Positions 1 through 11,807 of a stretch of DNA of 64,000 nt are shown one piece after another (positions within the stretch are counted from its first letter, which is position 1; every line of letters starts with the position of its first letter). The translations under genes and the position numbers were made by a program. The notes under the pieces were generated by a model, which had not been told where the DNA came from, did no database searches, and saw only the letters and a program-made list of their open reading frames with translations. The stretch spans positions 18,639,394 to 18,703,393 of the forward strand of contig OX578280.1 in NCBI GenBank assembly GCA_951217055.1, in the 5' to 3' direction. The stretch is from Gerris lacustris (Eukaryota > Arthropoda > Insecta > Hemiptera > Gerridae).

Positions 1-115
1 ACACGTAAACGTTACACACATACAGACAGACAAACAAGATGAATATTTCATTAAATGTAAGAAGCTCGCTTACGCTCGCTTCAACTAACAATTTAATGTT
101 CGGACTTCGTACTCT
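1..115 (-). repeat. Family C repeat, end fragment cut by window edge
   Basis: Reverse-orientation copy of the repeat whose longer copy starts at 7441. Shared landmarks are the ACACGTAAACGTTACAC block, a GACAGACA-type run and the AAGCTCGCTTACGCTCGCTT end. The rest lies left of the window. No coding capacity is seen. Confidence 0.7.
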
Positions 116-159
116 TATTACTCTTAAATTGATGTATTACATAGTAATTAATGTTAATA

Positions 160-551
160 CAGTAGAACCTCGATAATTCGGACCTCTAAAATCCGGAGCC
201 TCGAAAATCCGGACTGCCTACTGAAAAATGTAATAACTAGAAATTCTATAAAAAAAAAAAAAATCTGAAAGGTGAAAATGGGACATCTCTTGCAAAAAAG
301 TATGGTGTGGGGTCATCTAAAACGAAAACGAGATAGCATACTGCGATACGCGTCAAAGCTAGATTCTGAAGAGGGGTCAAAAAACCGGAAAACGTTACGA
401 ACGGCAAATGACCCTTTAGAAGATGCGATGTACAATGGTTTACCCAAAGAAGAAGCTCAGGCGCACCTTTATCAGGTCCTCTCGTCTGCGAAAAAGTTGT
501 TTTACAGCATATTCGACAATTCGGACAAATCGTTAATTCGGACAGTGTCTG
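160..551 (+). mobile_element. Deleted pogo/Tigger-like DNA transposon
   Basis: The left end starts CAGTAGAACCTCGATAATTC, a typical Tigger/pogo-type terminal sequence, right after a TA. The right end carries ATTCGGAC repeats and stops at ..GTCTG before another TA, so a TA target duplication (158-159 and 552-553) is plausible. Only the N-terminal part of a transposase remains and the two ends lie under 400 bp apart. This is therefore an internally deleted, nonautonomous copy. The right terminus is less certain than the left. Confidence 0.7.
265..470 (+). pseudogene. pogo/CENP-B-type transposase, N-terminal DNA-binding remnant
   Basis: One frame (from 265) reads KGENGTSLAKKYGVGSSKT and hits a stop at 334-336. 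The next frame continues KRDSILRYASKLDSEEGSKN and then RKTLRTANDPLEDAMYN before similarity is lost. Together these match the helix-turn-helix/CENP-B N-terminal region of Tigger/pogo transposases: an AKKYGVGxST helix, the DSILRYASKLDSE segment and RKTLR..LEDAMYNW. A frameshift near 325-340 and the absence of the DDE catalytic domain show that it is dead. It sits inside the 160-551 element. Assignment rests on remembered family motifs, not a search. Confidence 0.72.
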
Positions 552-1810
552 TAGTTATAAGCCTTTCAAGTTGATGGTATTTTAGCTTTTAGCTGCTTAT
601 TTTTAATAGAAACTACAACCTTTAATCAATCAACTTAATTCACCCCTTTTTGTAGCAATATTTTTACCTTATATCAGAGTAGTTAATGCTGTTCAGTTGT
701 CGCCTTTTCGTCAGATCCCTTCCCCCCCCCCCCCCCCCCCCCCTTATAAAATTTTTTTAAAGTGCTTTTTACAAAAGGCACTTCAATTTGCATAACCTTT
801 CTTTGTATAACCAGCAAATTATTAGGCATTTAATTTATTGTGTACATGTATGGTGAAATAATTGAATGAATTTTGTATATTTTGACACCTAAAATAATAT
901 GGGATTGGGTGAACGGAGGTAATTAAGTATTTACTACTTGGTAAATATTTTTAAGTTGGCTCTTTTTTTAAATTTGAAGTTTTCTTTTAATTTTTTGGTT
1001 CTAAAATGTAACTATTTGCTTAAACATTCATGCGATATCCCTTGCTAAGTCCTTATGGTTGTTAATTGCAACAAAATCTTAGCATCCACAAGCCGAACTT
1101 GTAATTAGTGATGTTGCTACAGAAGTATTTTATTTCATTATAAACATTTTTCCTACTAACATTATTATGCAATTTACCTTGTACTGTTTTAAGAATCCTT
1201 CAGATTAGCCTATTTGGAAAATGCCTTAACTTTTTATATATAGTAGATAAATAGTGGCAGCTATGATGCTCCCTGATGTTATTTAGCCTTTAGACTCCAA
1301 GTGGAAAGCATGCTTTATTGACTTCTTTAAATAACCGTTTTTGCAATATTATGCTCCAAATTGCCTTAAACTAAACAAACCGAATGCTACGATAGGATGC
1401 AAGTCTCTTCGGTATCGGTAATGTGCTCGGCTTCTTTACTTCTTTCTACCTGTAGATATACATTAGCGTAGTTAATAAAGCCTAGCAGCTCAATACTTTA
1501 CTTTAGGACACAACTTCGGCAATATTCGGTACGATACGGCTGGGGTCGGTTTCTACCTGAAGACTCAAGAGCACGGAGCTAGCCCGGGAAAATGAACTCG
1601 AATTCAAACTAGAATTTTGTTGGTTTAGACTTACTTTTTTACCTTCGCTTGTTTACGAGTTACACATTTCTTAATACATTTTTTAACCCTTTTTTAGGTA
1701 ATTTTTTACCTATAATAGCTGAAACTTTCTCAAATTATGTATTTCCGATGACAATGTAAATTATTGATATGTATATGTATTGATTAGCTCAATGAAATCC
1801 ATCTGCCAAG
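552..1810. other. AT-rich DNA without recognisable gene
   Basis: It holds a C homopolymer at about 722-743 and ordinary AT-rich sequence. I see no open frame, repeat partner or RNA gene. The 1380-1620 part is slightly less AT-rich but gave no recognisable peptide. Confidence 0.5.
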
Positions 1811-2403
1811 TAAAAAAATCAGTCCGAGACAACTCAGACAAACTTTCATATATTCGAGTTTATAATTACTTAGCTCAGTGTTTTTCATTTATTAGTTTTC
1901 GTTGGTACCATTAATTATTATTAAACATTTTATCAAAATGGATCATAAAAATAACTTCTCCTTGGCGAAGAAACGAACCCGGCCTCTCTCCCTCCGTGTT
2001 TAAAGCTATTTTCTCAGGAACTAGATTTTACCCGGGAAAACGGCTTATATCATAATATTTGAATTGAAAGAGACAACATTTTAGAATTTGTAGAAAAAAA
2101 AAAAAATGGTCGGAACCGTTTTAGAGATTTATATTTATCGGGTAGCACTCCTGAATTAGGAGCTAAAATTAATTTCTTGATTTCGCCTCGGATTATGATT
2201 TTTCTAAACATGTATGCCGAATTCCGTCAAAATCGGTCCAATAGTTAAGGCTTAAGGCGTCTGCACAGACGACAGACAGACATTTTTCAAAAACCACTTT
2301 TTTGGACTCATGTCGTGACCTCAAATCGTGTTACTCCTTCAAAATCTCAAAATTGAATTTTTGCGCCATCACAATTCTTTCTCTTTATATGAGAAAGTAA
2401 AAA
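1811..2403 (-). repeat. Family A repeat with tRNA-like segment, copy 1
   Basis: Begins AAAAAAATCAGTCCGAGAC and ends in the hairpin CTTTCTC..GAGAAAGTAA. The tRNA-like B-box, on the minus strand, is decayed here (GAAACGAACCCGG). Strand is given as the Pol III direction of the tRNA-like part. Confidence 0.85.
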
Positions 2404-3479
2404 CAATCATTAATAAGTAACTTAAGAGTAAGATATAAAATAATTAACAGGAATTTTAATGAAAAAAATGTCAAATGTAACTTTTTTATTTTTGGGTTGA
2501 AAATTAAATTTTCACAAGAAATGTCATTTTTAATAAATATAATCAAAATTTTTCAGATTTCAAATTATATTTGTTATTTTAAAAAATCGTCTTTTGTTAT
2601 ACAATAAAATTATTTGAGTTCTATATACTCAATTAAACTTATATCATCATTTATTATATACATACTTATTTAAATTTGTTTAATATTCACATTACTTCCT
2701 TCCATTTAATGATAAATTTGTGAAGTCATTAATCCATTTTGCTGAGTCAGAAATAATGTCAAAAAATCTTTAAATTTTCTGATAACGCTGAAATTTGCAC
2801 CAATCCTCTTTTAAGACATTATATTATAAGACAAACATTTCAACTAAATTTAGTTTTGATATCTGACGCCATTTTGAAAATATTGACTTTTGAACTTTGA
2901 AACTGTAACGTTAACTAATTTAAAAAAAAATCCAATCAAGCTGAAATTTGCACCAATTATACCTCTTCTATAAGATAAATAATTATTTTATATTTCTGCT
3001 TAATATTTCTCTCTATTTTGGAATTATAGGGGGTCTTTTCCCTAAGATTTTGGCAGAGACATCGCCGTGTCCGATTTTTTAATTTTTTAAAAATGATTAT
3101 TTTTTTTTTTTTTTTTTTATTGCAGAACGTTGGGTTTTCGCTGTCTTAATTGTAATTTACTTATATAACATCTAATTTTGTAGAATTAATAGTTAAAGTT
3201 TCTGGTGAATAAACGTTTTAGTTCGGTAGCTTTAAATAGGAAAGCGAAATCATTATTCAACGGATTAGAGGCAGTGATTTGTCCTTTAAGTATAACACAT
3301 TAGTTTAGAATCAGCGCAGTTAGCAGTTCGTATAAGGCCTTTTGAAAATAGGTACTTAGTTCATATTAAAATCAATGAATCTATCAACGTTTTAACCATT
3401 TATAAGGTTTTTTTTTTTTTTTATAATAAATCGATTGTTTTTAGCTGCCTAAAGAACGCTTAATATATGCCGAAAGCAA
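2404..3479. other. AT-rich DNA with a short direct duplication
   Basis: The block GCTGAAATTTGCACCAAT occurs near 2788 and again near 2940, each in similar context (TTTAA..GCTGAAATTTGCACC). This suggests an old repeat of about 150 bp. A T homopolymer lies at about 3099-3118 and another at 3409-3422. No gene is seen. Confidence 0.5.
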
Positions 3480-3835
3480 GGTATCCATAAAAGTATTAAA
3501 TACGTTCAAGTATCCAAGATTGAATCAACAGTTGTCGGCTGCTTATAGAAAGCTCAACACAAAACTAAAGCATTGTTCCATAAAAGTGCCGAACACTTTT
3601 GAGTTTAAAAGAGTGAATCAACAGTTGCCGGGTGTTTATAGGGTGAAAATAATGTTTCTGTAATATTGTTTAACACCTTTAAATTTGCAAGTACGAATCA
3701 ACAGTTGTTGGGGACTCAGAATGTCAAATAATCAATGTTATACTTATTTACTTCCGTAAAAGAGTTAGACATTTGTTAGATTTAATAGGTGAATGATGAG
3801 TTGTCAGATGGTTACTAGAATATTCACCTGTTACC
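3480..3835. repeat. Diverged tandem repeat, about 80-96 bp x 4
   Basis: The anchor GAATCAACAGTTG recurs at about 3522, 3614 and 3695, with a weaker version (GAATGATGAGTTG) at 3791. Each is followed by a G-rich step and TTATAG-like sequence. The units are old and unequal. They lead into a GC-richer block. Confidence 0.6.
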
Positions 3836-4440
3836 TTAGTATGGAGCTTGGAGAGGGAGATTGCGTAAAGTCCCTGTTTAAAGAGGACTGTGGTGGGGTG
3901 AGAAGTCCCAGGTGATGCTGTTGAATAGCAACAGCTGAGAATCAGCACCTGGGTACAGGGCACGTGCCCCCGTCTCCTTGCTCTACCCCTCTGATTGCCA
4001 TTTATAATACAGAGTAAGGCACCCCTCACTAGGACCTCCTTAGGGGAGTTCCCCTACTATAAGCACCGTTCCTTATGTTGCTAGTCGAGCAAAATCTGTT
4101 GGAACACCTTTAAATTTTTTTTTTCTTCTTATGTGTACCTTACTAAAGGGATATCGAAGATTCCAAAGAGGGTGGCTTTGGAGTCGCGGCATTAAGATCC
4201 GTTACGGGGATGTACATAGTCTTGCATTCAGGCTCTCCGCTATAAAACCTTAGTGGACCGAAAACCTCTCCCTCGATCTTAAGGGTGAGCCAAGGAAGAA
4301 AAACGGATAGGGCAAGCCCGTACGGGAATACCGATTCGGAAATATAATCCCGACTTTCAATAACGGATTACTAAGTCTCTGTGCTAATGCAATTTGAAAT
4401 GAACTAAGATTCAATCCCAAAAAAAAGAAAATCAAAACCT
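3836..4440. other. GC-richer block, possibly a decayed retroelement tail
   Basis: Noticeably richer in G and C than its surroundings (for example around 3895-4050 and 4160-4330). Small open frames on the minus strand (3748-4029, 4250-4435) match no family I know. They are probably chance frames in non-coding retroelement sequence. Confidence 0.35.
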
Positions 4441-4659
4441 TTTTTTTTCTCTAAAAGAACACTTGAAGGTGATTTACTTTAGGTCTAGGTACATTAGTAG
4501 TTCACTCACCTTGGTTGTATTTATCTGAAAGCCATACTCAGGCAAACATCTGAAGATGTTTTCTCACTCATTTTCAGACCCTGATCTATAAGGTACCTTG
4601 CGCCCTGGTCAAAGATCTTATAGGCGCCATAATTTTTTGGATCAATAGAGGGGTGAGAA

Positions 4660-4812
4660 GGGGTATCTTGCGATGTCCCAAAAGCCGATGAGCAAAGAAA
4701 AAAAAGTCAAAATTTCGATTTTCGCTCCCTCTTTTTTCCCTTCACACAAGATTTTGGCGCCCCGGGCAAATGTCCACTTCAGCCATTTGTAGATCAGGAC
4801 CTGCTCATTTTC
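4660..4812. repeat. Family H repeat fragment
   Basis: Shares GATGTCCCAAAAGCCGATGA, TTTCGATTTTCGCT and the GATTTTGGCGCC..GGGCAAATGTCC block with 16720-16875. This is an old interspersed repeat of unknown class. Confidence 0.6.
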
Positions 4813-4943
4813 CAGTCCACAGGATTTAACTGTTGGCTTTGAGTAAACCCAATTAACAAACATTAGTTTTTCTAGCCTTGACTTGGAACGCTGGTCAAGA
4901 AGCGAAACGGATTACTAAGTCCACTATATATATTTATTATTTT

Positions 4944-4986
4944 TGAGAAGTGTAATGCTATGCTAATTTTTATATTCCATTTTCGA
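4944..4986. repeat. Direct repeat, partner at 5699-5741
   Basis: GAGAAGTGTA(A/T)TGCTATG(C/T)TAATTTTTATATTCC occurs here and again at 5699-5741. The second copy directly abuts the start of a family A copy, so it may mark flanking sequence that travelled with that insertion. The 0.7 kb between them is AT-rich with no recognisable gene. Confidence 0.6.
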
Positions 4987-5740
4987 CAGGATATGGGTTA
5001 ACATTGAAGTACTTTCACTAACCTAAAACTTCATGAGTATCTAATAGGATACAATTTTATGAAAACAATTTTTTTTTTTGTCAAACTTATTAACTTTACT
5101 AAGCTTCTTGTTCTGCAGACTTGGGTTTGACTTGATTTCTTAACAATGCCTTTAAACGCACCCTTCTCTATTTGTGCTCGCTAGCATCATCTGCAGTCTG
5201 AACATTTCAATACTGTTTCTCAGCAGAAAGGGGTTTTGATTAGGCTAGAAATAATTGATTATCTTTTATTGGCTCTGATATGAGTGAAATAACCAAATAT
5301 TAGGCAGATATAGTGATTAAAACACAATTTAAATCATTTTAAGTTTATGACCCTTTAGTTTTGACAAAAAAACATAATACCTAAACGCTGTCAAAATAAT
5401 CTTTGACCACACATTATTACTCATGCTTGTTTAGAATAAAATATTTCCCCATAATTTATATTTTTGTCATCATCCACGGGATCTTTCATTGCTCTTGATT
5501 TTTTTTTTTACCTCATCTTTATAGTGAAGATAGGGAAATATTTTGTTCCAATTAATTTCTCTTCAGTCAATATCTTTATAAAAATACATTCATATCAGTT
5601 TCTATTTAATATTACTAACTATTGAAGGTAAAAACGGTTAATTACTTAATTTTTTATCTAAAAATTACTTTTTGGTGCAATTAAACTATATTTTTTTTTT
5701 GAGAAGTGTATTGCTATGTTAATTTTTATATTCCATTTTT

Positions 5741-6605
5741 TAAAAAACCGGTCCGAGACAACTCAGACAAACTTTCTCATATACGAGTTCATAATTACTT
5801 AGCCAATATTTTCCATTTATTAGTTTTTGTAAGAACGTTTAATTATTATTGAAAATTATATCAAAATTTACCATAAAAATAACTTCTCCAGGGCGGGGAA
5901 TCGAACCCGGGCTCTCTTCGTCCGCTTTTTCAGCTATTTTCTCCGGAACTAGATTTTTTTCATTATTTCTAAGTAGAGGATCCAGTTTAGGGTAGTAAGA
6001 AAGCGACTACAACTCTCTGATTACGGCAACGTTTCGGCCTAGCCGGCCATTTTCAAGCCTAAAATCATATATTTGCTATTAACTACAATATAAGTGTCGT
6101 AACACTGAAGAAAACACCAGTATTGACTAGATGTTACTTATAAATACCTTGCGGTTTGCACTTGAGTCAGTGAAGTCATTTTATAATAAGTTAAATTGTG
6201 TACAATATAGGAACTCTACAGTTCCGGAACTGAGATATATCGTTAGATTCGTATTTAAATGGACTATATTTTAGAATTTTTAAATCAAAATCGTCGGAAC
6301 CGTTTTCGAGAAATAATTTTTTTTCAGAGTTTTCGGGGGTCAGCACCCCCAAATTTGGGGCTAAAATTCATCTCTCAATTTTGCCTCGGGGTATGATTTT
6401 TCTGAACGTGTATACCAAATTTCGTCAAAATCGGCCCAGTAGTATAGCCTCCAGGCGTCTGCACAGACAGACAGACTACAGACGGACATTTTTTAAAATC
6501 CACTTTTTTAGACTCAGGGGACCTTAAAACGTGTAAATACATCAAAATCTGAAAATCGAATTTTCACGCCATCACAATACTTTCTCTTTATTGAGAAAGT
6601 AAAAA
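5741..6605 (-). repeat. Family A repeat, copy 2, interrupted
   Basis: Full-length in outline, from CCGGTCCGAGACAACTC to TTGAGAAAGTAAAAA. The B-box is visible in reverse (GGGGAATCGAACCCGG, about 5897-5912). It is split after GGAACTAGAT by a later insertion (5955-6223), so the insertion is younger than this copy. Confidence 0.85.
5955..6223 (-). mobile_element. Small insertion with ribozyme-like core
   Basis: Foreign DNA inside family A copy 2. The host piece CCGGAACT is found on both sides (5943-5950 and 6224-6231), compatible with a target duplication. On the minus strand 6029-6056 reads as a decayed form of the motif CTGAAGAT-hairpin-GAAACGT seen at 41.4 and 44.7 kb: TTGAAAATGGCC, then a loop, then GGCCGAAACGTT. 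Confidence 0.55.
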
Positions 6606-7440
6606 TGGTAAAATTGTAACAAATATAGCTTTCTAAATTGTCACCTAAACGTGATAAACAATTATTATTTACATTTAGCAAAAAATACTGTACATTTAAA
6701 AAAAAAAATGAAGAAATTTTAGAGGGGTTTACCCCTAAACATGTAAACTAAATAAAATTTTCTCTCCATGAGAATTTTATTTTAAGTAAAAGCAATTTTG
6801 AAGCACCCTTTGCATAGAATGGGAAGGTGCTTCAAAAAAATGCTTTCAGAATCTCTTGAGTTATCCGTGGAAACGTTTTCTACGTTGGAAAGTAGATTTA
6901 ATTTTGGCTATAGAATATTGAATTATATTAAGAATGTTCGTATCTTGCCCAATTATAATATATAACTATGAGAGAAATAGAAGCTAGGCGAGGAAATGTC
7001 GTTTATAAAAGACAAGAACAAAAAAATTGTGAAATGGTAGCTTTAACCCCTTATGAGTAATAGGCACCCTTCCTTTCATAGAGTCCTAATAAATGAAGCA
7101 ATCTCATGACCTATAGTTTAAAGGAACTCTATGAGATAAATCAGCCCTTTTATAATTAGAAATTTTAGATGTCAAAACTGGTCACCCTAACTATTTTCTA
7201 ATGATTTGTTTTCTGTATGAATACTATTTAACCATATCGGCAATATATCTGCTGTATCTTCATCCACCATTTCCAATTATTTGAAAAATTGATTGCAGTA
7301 ATCATTATTCTTCGTAGAAAGTAGATAAAATAAACCGCTATCAACCATAGTACGTACATTGCTAACGTATTTAGTTTTATTTAAGTTAGTATCAGTACTC
7401 CTTTATTTTACGGTGCCGATTTATTTTACAGTTTTAGAGT
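6606..7440. other. AT-rich DNA without recognisable gene
   Basis: No repeat partner, RNA gene or coding signal was recognised in this stretch. Confidence 0.45.
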
Positions 7441-7486
7441 TATTGAAGCGAGCGTAAGCGAGCTTCTTACATTCAACGAAATATGC

Positions 7487-7521
<35 letters not shown>

Positions 7522-8040
7522 GTGTAACGTTTACGTGTCCGACGATAACTTGAGTAAAAGTTGACCGATTTGGTTGAAATTTAATATACATCTTCCTTTA
7601 ACTAATACTCAGGCTAAGTTCGTTGCACAGCGTGATCCGTCCAAGTGTTCGCGCGCAATGCTCGCCTAAACGTGAGCATCAAATTTAAAATTGGAATTTC
7701 AGGACGGGAAAAAATTCTATCATCAACTATTCGATGAGACGTACATTTTTTTAAAAATAACATTTTTTAGTAAAACCAACAACGACACTGCTATGAATTA
7801 ATAAAGATCGCTAAAACTATTAAAGCGGGCCTAAACGTTTAAAATAGAGAAAACAACGTTTTTACCGATATCTTACGTTCTAACTTAACGATTTTAATAA
7901 AACTTCCTGTACATCGTCTAAAGTACAATTGAAACAAGTATGTAAAATTTCAACTTGATACAAGCAGTAGTATTTGAGTAATGAAGTGATACATTTATAA
8001 TAATTGTTTAAAAGCTATCGCGGGTGTTTAAGATTCTATA
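7441..8040 (+). repeat. Family C repeat, longest copy
   Basis: Starts GAAGCGAGCGTAAGCGAGC, then a (GTCT)n run at about 7487-7520, then GTTGACCGATTTGGTTGAAA. Further landmarks are an imperfect GCG-rich segment (AAGTGTTCGCGCGCAATGCT) and AAAGTACAATTGAAACAAG towards the end. Related copies lie at 1-115, 24001-24345, 40265-40720 and 58765-58900. No protein is encoded. The class is unknown. Confidence 0.8.
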
Positions 8041-9342
8041 GATTTGTTTAGGAAGTAAAGCTTTGTACCGAGTACCCCCACTCTACTCCACACTGCCCTC
8101 TTCCACTTATCTTCAACTATGATATTCATCATGATTAACAAATTTTAATATTCAGTATTTTATTGCAATACGCTCGCATCAATAATAGAGCCATGCAATG
8201 CCTAGTAAATGAATGAAATGCATATTAATATTTTATTGTGTCGACAGCATACAATTGACTTATGAGATTTATTCGCAGATGAAGAGGTAAACAATTTTTA
8301 AGTGTCTTTTGTCAGTTTTGTTGAAATTAGCTGTAAACTTCCTCATTCAACGAGATCACAGATTAGCGTCATTTTTTTCTCCACCCACCTATTCATGTTG
8401 ACTGTAACAGGTTGAATCTTTGTAAAAATCATCCCGGAAAGGAGTAGCGCTGAATGGATTCTGGGTGAAGGTCGCAAAGAAGGAAAAAACTTAAAGAAAT
8501 CTGTGGGTGATACACCTGTGTGAGATGCAGGTATCGTGGGTGGCAGCTGGGTACCGTAGCACGAGCCAAAACCCATCCTCTCCGGCCGAGCAAAACCCTT
8601 GGGTTAACAACAGTCCTAGCCCTGCTCGCCCTTTGTTCCCTCCCCTGCTATCCACCCCCTAACACCGCACAATAACCACCCTCATTGTCCTTAAACACCC
8701 CCTACGGCTCCCGCTCCAACCCTTAACTACTTCTTAAGTCAAAGCACGGGTTTAAAAAAAGGACATATTGTCCTATATCCACCCTATTTATTTCCAGGTC
8801 CTTAACAAGCTCTCCTTTTCTCCCTCTCTTAAGGGTCACGGTAATTGTCCTCTTCTTCCTTCTTCCTTCAGGAACTACGAAAAGTCACCCCTCCTACAAC
8901 TCCTAGGAAAAAGCGGGGGAGAAGATTGAAAGACCGATGTAAAGAAAAGACTTTTTGATTTTTCACTCAGTCGAACAAACAATATAATAAGGAAACGGAG
9001 CAGCCGGCCCGAGTTTCTTTAAGTCTGTTCCGGGGGGAGTAACAGTTGGCAACAGGCTTCTATTGTATATACGAACAAAATAATCACAACTTCATATTCA
9101 CTATATAACGTCAAACTTCATCCGTTAACTTTTATTCGTCTTAATAAAGCGTGCGGCACTCGTTCAGACTTCTTACCACCCGCTATACTATGTGAAGTAA
9201 TTTTTAACATGACATATTCCTGACAGAAGCCACGAGCTATTTTCCCTTTTTTGTTGCGACAGCATTAAATACAAAGAACGAATTCCTTTTCTTCAAAATG
9301 TTAGTTTCGTATAAAAGTATTGAATATTAATAGTTTTTATAA

Positions 9343-9344
<2 letters not shown>
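8041..9344. other. Unassigned DNA with a pyrimidine-rich, GC-richer block
   Basis: From about 8560 to 8930 the plus strand is rich in C and T (CCCTCCCCTGC-type runs) and GC content rises. Such a block could be a decayed retroelement untranslated region. I found no supporting peptide. The rest is AT-rich without recognised content. Confidence 0.35.

Positions 9345-9420
<76 letters not shown>
9345..9420. repeat. TA microsatellite followed by T run
   Basis: (TA)n to about 9402, then an uninterrupted run of T to about 9420. Further T runs follow near 9560-9640. Confidence 0.95.
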
Positions 9421-9423
<3 letters not shown>

Positions 9424-9716
9424 GAAAAAAACTCCTTTTAGAATTAAAGTTCAAATGAGTGTAAATTAATTTACCATTACAAATTTGACACTAAAAATGA
9501 AGTGACCATTTTTTTAAAATACTCATATTAGTCCTTAAATAATTACATAACATTGTTGTATTTTTTTTTTTTTTCTTTCTTTTTTTTTGTTAAAAGTATG
9601 GATCAAAGTATTTTTTTTTTTTTTTTTTTTAAATCAAATTCAACTTTTTTGTCGCATTCTTATATGCGTAGGTAGTACATATAAAGATACAGTAGTGTGA
9701 TGAGTGATGACACAAC

Positions 9717-10645
9717 ATTGTGATTTTGAGATTTTTAAGGATTACACGTTTTGAGGTCAACTGAGTCCACTAAAGTGGTTTAAAAAAAATCGGTCAGAGA
9801 CAACTCTGACAAACTTCATCATATAAACGAGTTCATAAATACTTAACCCATAAATTTAATTATTATTGAATATTTCATTGAAATGTATCATAAAAATAAC
9901 TTTAAAAATAACGTGGCGGGGAATCGAACCCGGCCACCATCTGTCCGCGTTTAAAGATATTTTCTTAGAAACTAAATTTTTCGCGGGAAATCGGCTTATA
10001 TCATTAGATTCTTATTTAAATGAGCTATATTTTAGAATTTTTTAATCAAAATCGTCGGAACCGTTTTCGAGATTTTTTTCACGTATTTTCAGATTTTTTG
10101 GGGGGTAGCGCCACCAAATTTGGAGCTAAAATTCATTTCTCGATTTCGCCTTGGGGTATGATTTTTCTAAACATGTATGCCGAATTTCGTCAAAATCGAC
10201 CCTGTAATTTAGGCTCCAGGTGTCTGCACAGACAGACGACAGACAACAGACAGACATTTTTTAGAAACCACTTTTTTGGACTCAAAACGTGTAAATCCAT
10301 CAAAATCTCAAAATCGAATTTTCACGTCATCACAATACTTTGTCTTTACATGAGAAAGTAAAAAATCAATTCTGTCTGGCATTATTAATCTGTGCAAACA
10401 CGTGGAGCCTAAACTACTGTGGAGAAGATATTCAGAAAAATAAAATAACCCGACGCGAAATCGAGATAATGATTTTAGCTCCAAAGTTAGGGGAGGTAAC
10501 TCCAAAAACTCAAAATATGAAATTAAATTATTTCTCTAAATCGGTTCCTACTATTTCTATTTAAACAAAATTCTATAATGTAGTCCATATAAATACGAAT
10601 CTAAACCATGTAGGTCGTTTTCCCGGGGAAATTCTAGTGTCCGAG
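9717..10645. repeat. Family A cluster: three pieces in alternating orientation
   Basis: 9717-9781 is a plus-orientation 5' scrap (ATTGTGATTTTGAGATTT). 9782-10364 is a near-complete minus-orientation copy, with reverse B-box GGGGAATCGAACCCGG near 9918. 10365-10645 is a diverged plus-orientation piece (GGAGCCTAAACTACTG to GGGGAAATTCTAG). The last two are head-to-head and make a local palindrome. Open frames of 113 and 74 codons here are by-products of the repeat. Confidence 0.8.
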
Positions 10646-11807
10646 ATATTGATTTTGTCGGACATCAAAATCAAAACCTATACCCGCTGAACACTTTTTA
10701 AATCTGTTAAAAATAGTCCGCCAAATAGAATAATTGGAGGAAAATACACTAAATGAAATAGCAATGGAGTATACAACATCGCATTACTTCCGAAACCTTG
10801 AACCAAAAAAATAAATAAATAAACCACCTTGAACTATAAAATATTTTCTGCGATTTAAAAAACCCCAATATTTAATTTGGCTTAATAAATCATGATAGGA
10901 ACATCCATTTTTACCATTTTACTCCTAACATTCTATTTACATCCTCCATTCATTTGCAAATAGGAAGGAAGTGGTCATTTTTATTATTGAAAGAGACCGG
11001 AACACAATTAAACGGAATTACGCTGAACAATATAAAAAGTGCAGACAATAAGACATAAATTTTCTTTTGAATTAAACCATTTCCCCTAATAATTAAAGTG
11101 TTGGTATATACCTACATATTCTTATGAAATGAGGAAAGGCACGTGATTCATTGATATTATATTCTTTGAAGGATTCTTTATCATGTTTTCTTTATCGTAA
11201 TAGGTTGTCCCTTCTTTACCTCAGTATTATAATATTAGCTTTTGTCACAGAAGCCCTTTACGTCCGGATGACGCTCTGCTGGGTCGTGTAATGACCCTTA
11301 CGTCCTGCCACTCAATGATGAAGGTCAAAGAACTTCCCAACTTGTTGACTTGGACTCTGTTGAACCATATCTTTGAAATAAACATAGTTAGGTTAGAGTT
11401 AGTTAGTGTCATATGGTGTAAACAAGAACCATTCAATGAAGTAAATATTACTTTCATGTCTGCTTCCTCACGGAATGAGTGACTAAAGAGTCATATGGTA
11501 TAACAAGGAAAAAACAATGGGAAAACTAGCTGGCTATGTTAGATATTACAGTGTTAGTTTCCCATGGACTTATTGAATATTTAATGTAGCATCTTTATAA
11601 TCTAACACCATAAGGTTCTTAGTTTATGGGAAGTGAACAAGTTATCGTAATTTAGCATAAGCATACCTTTTTTACTTTTATCCTTAAATGCATCTACCAT
11701 CCAATCCAAGACTTTCTAGCTTTGGGATTAACATACCATTTCTTATATTCTAGTGATAATATTCTTAACAGTTGTGTTTTGTATAACCTACTTGAAAACA
11801 ATTACTA
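10646..11807. other. AT-rich DNA without recognisable gene
   Basis: Overlapping 60-70 codon frames on both strands around 11245-11480 match nothing I recognise. No repeat partner was noticed. Confidence 0.4.

Noticed and set aside
3748..4029. 93-codon minus-strand frame in the GC-richer block
   Set aside because: No known domain and no start or splice support; composition alone keeps it open.
7487..7520. (GTCT)n tracts as stand-alone microsatellites
   Set aside because: They recur at a fixed place within families A, C and F, so they belong to those elements.
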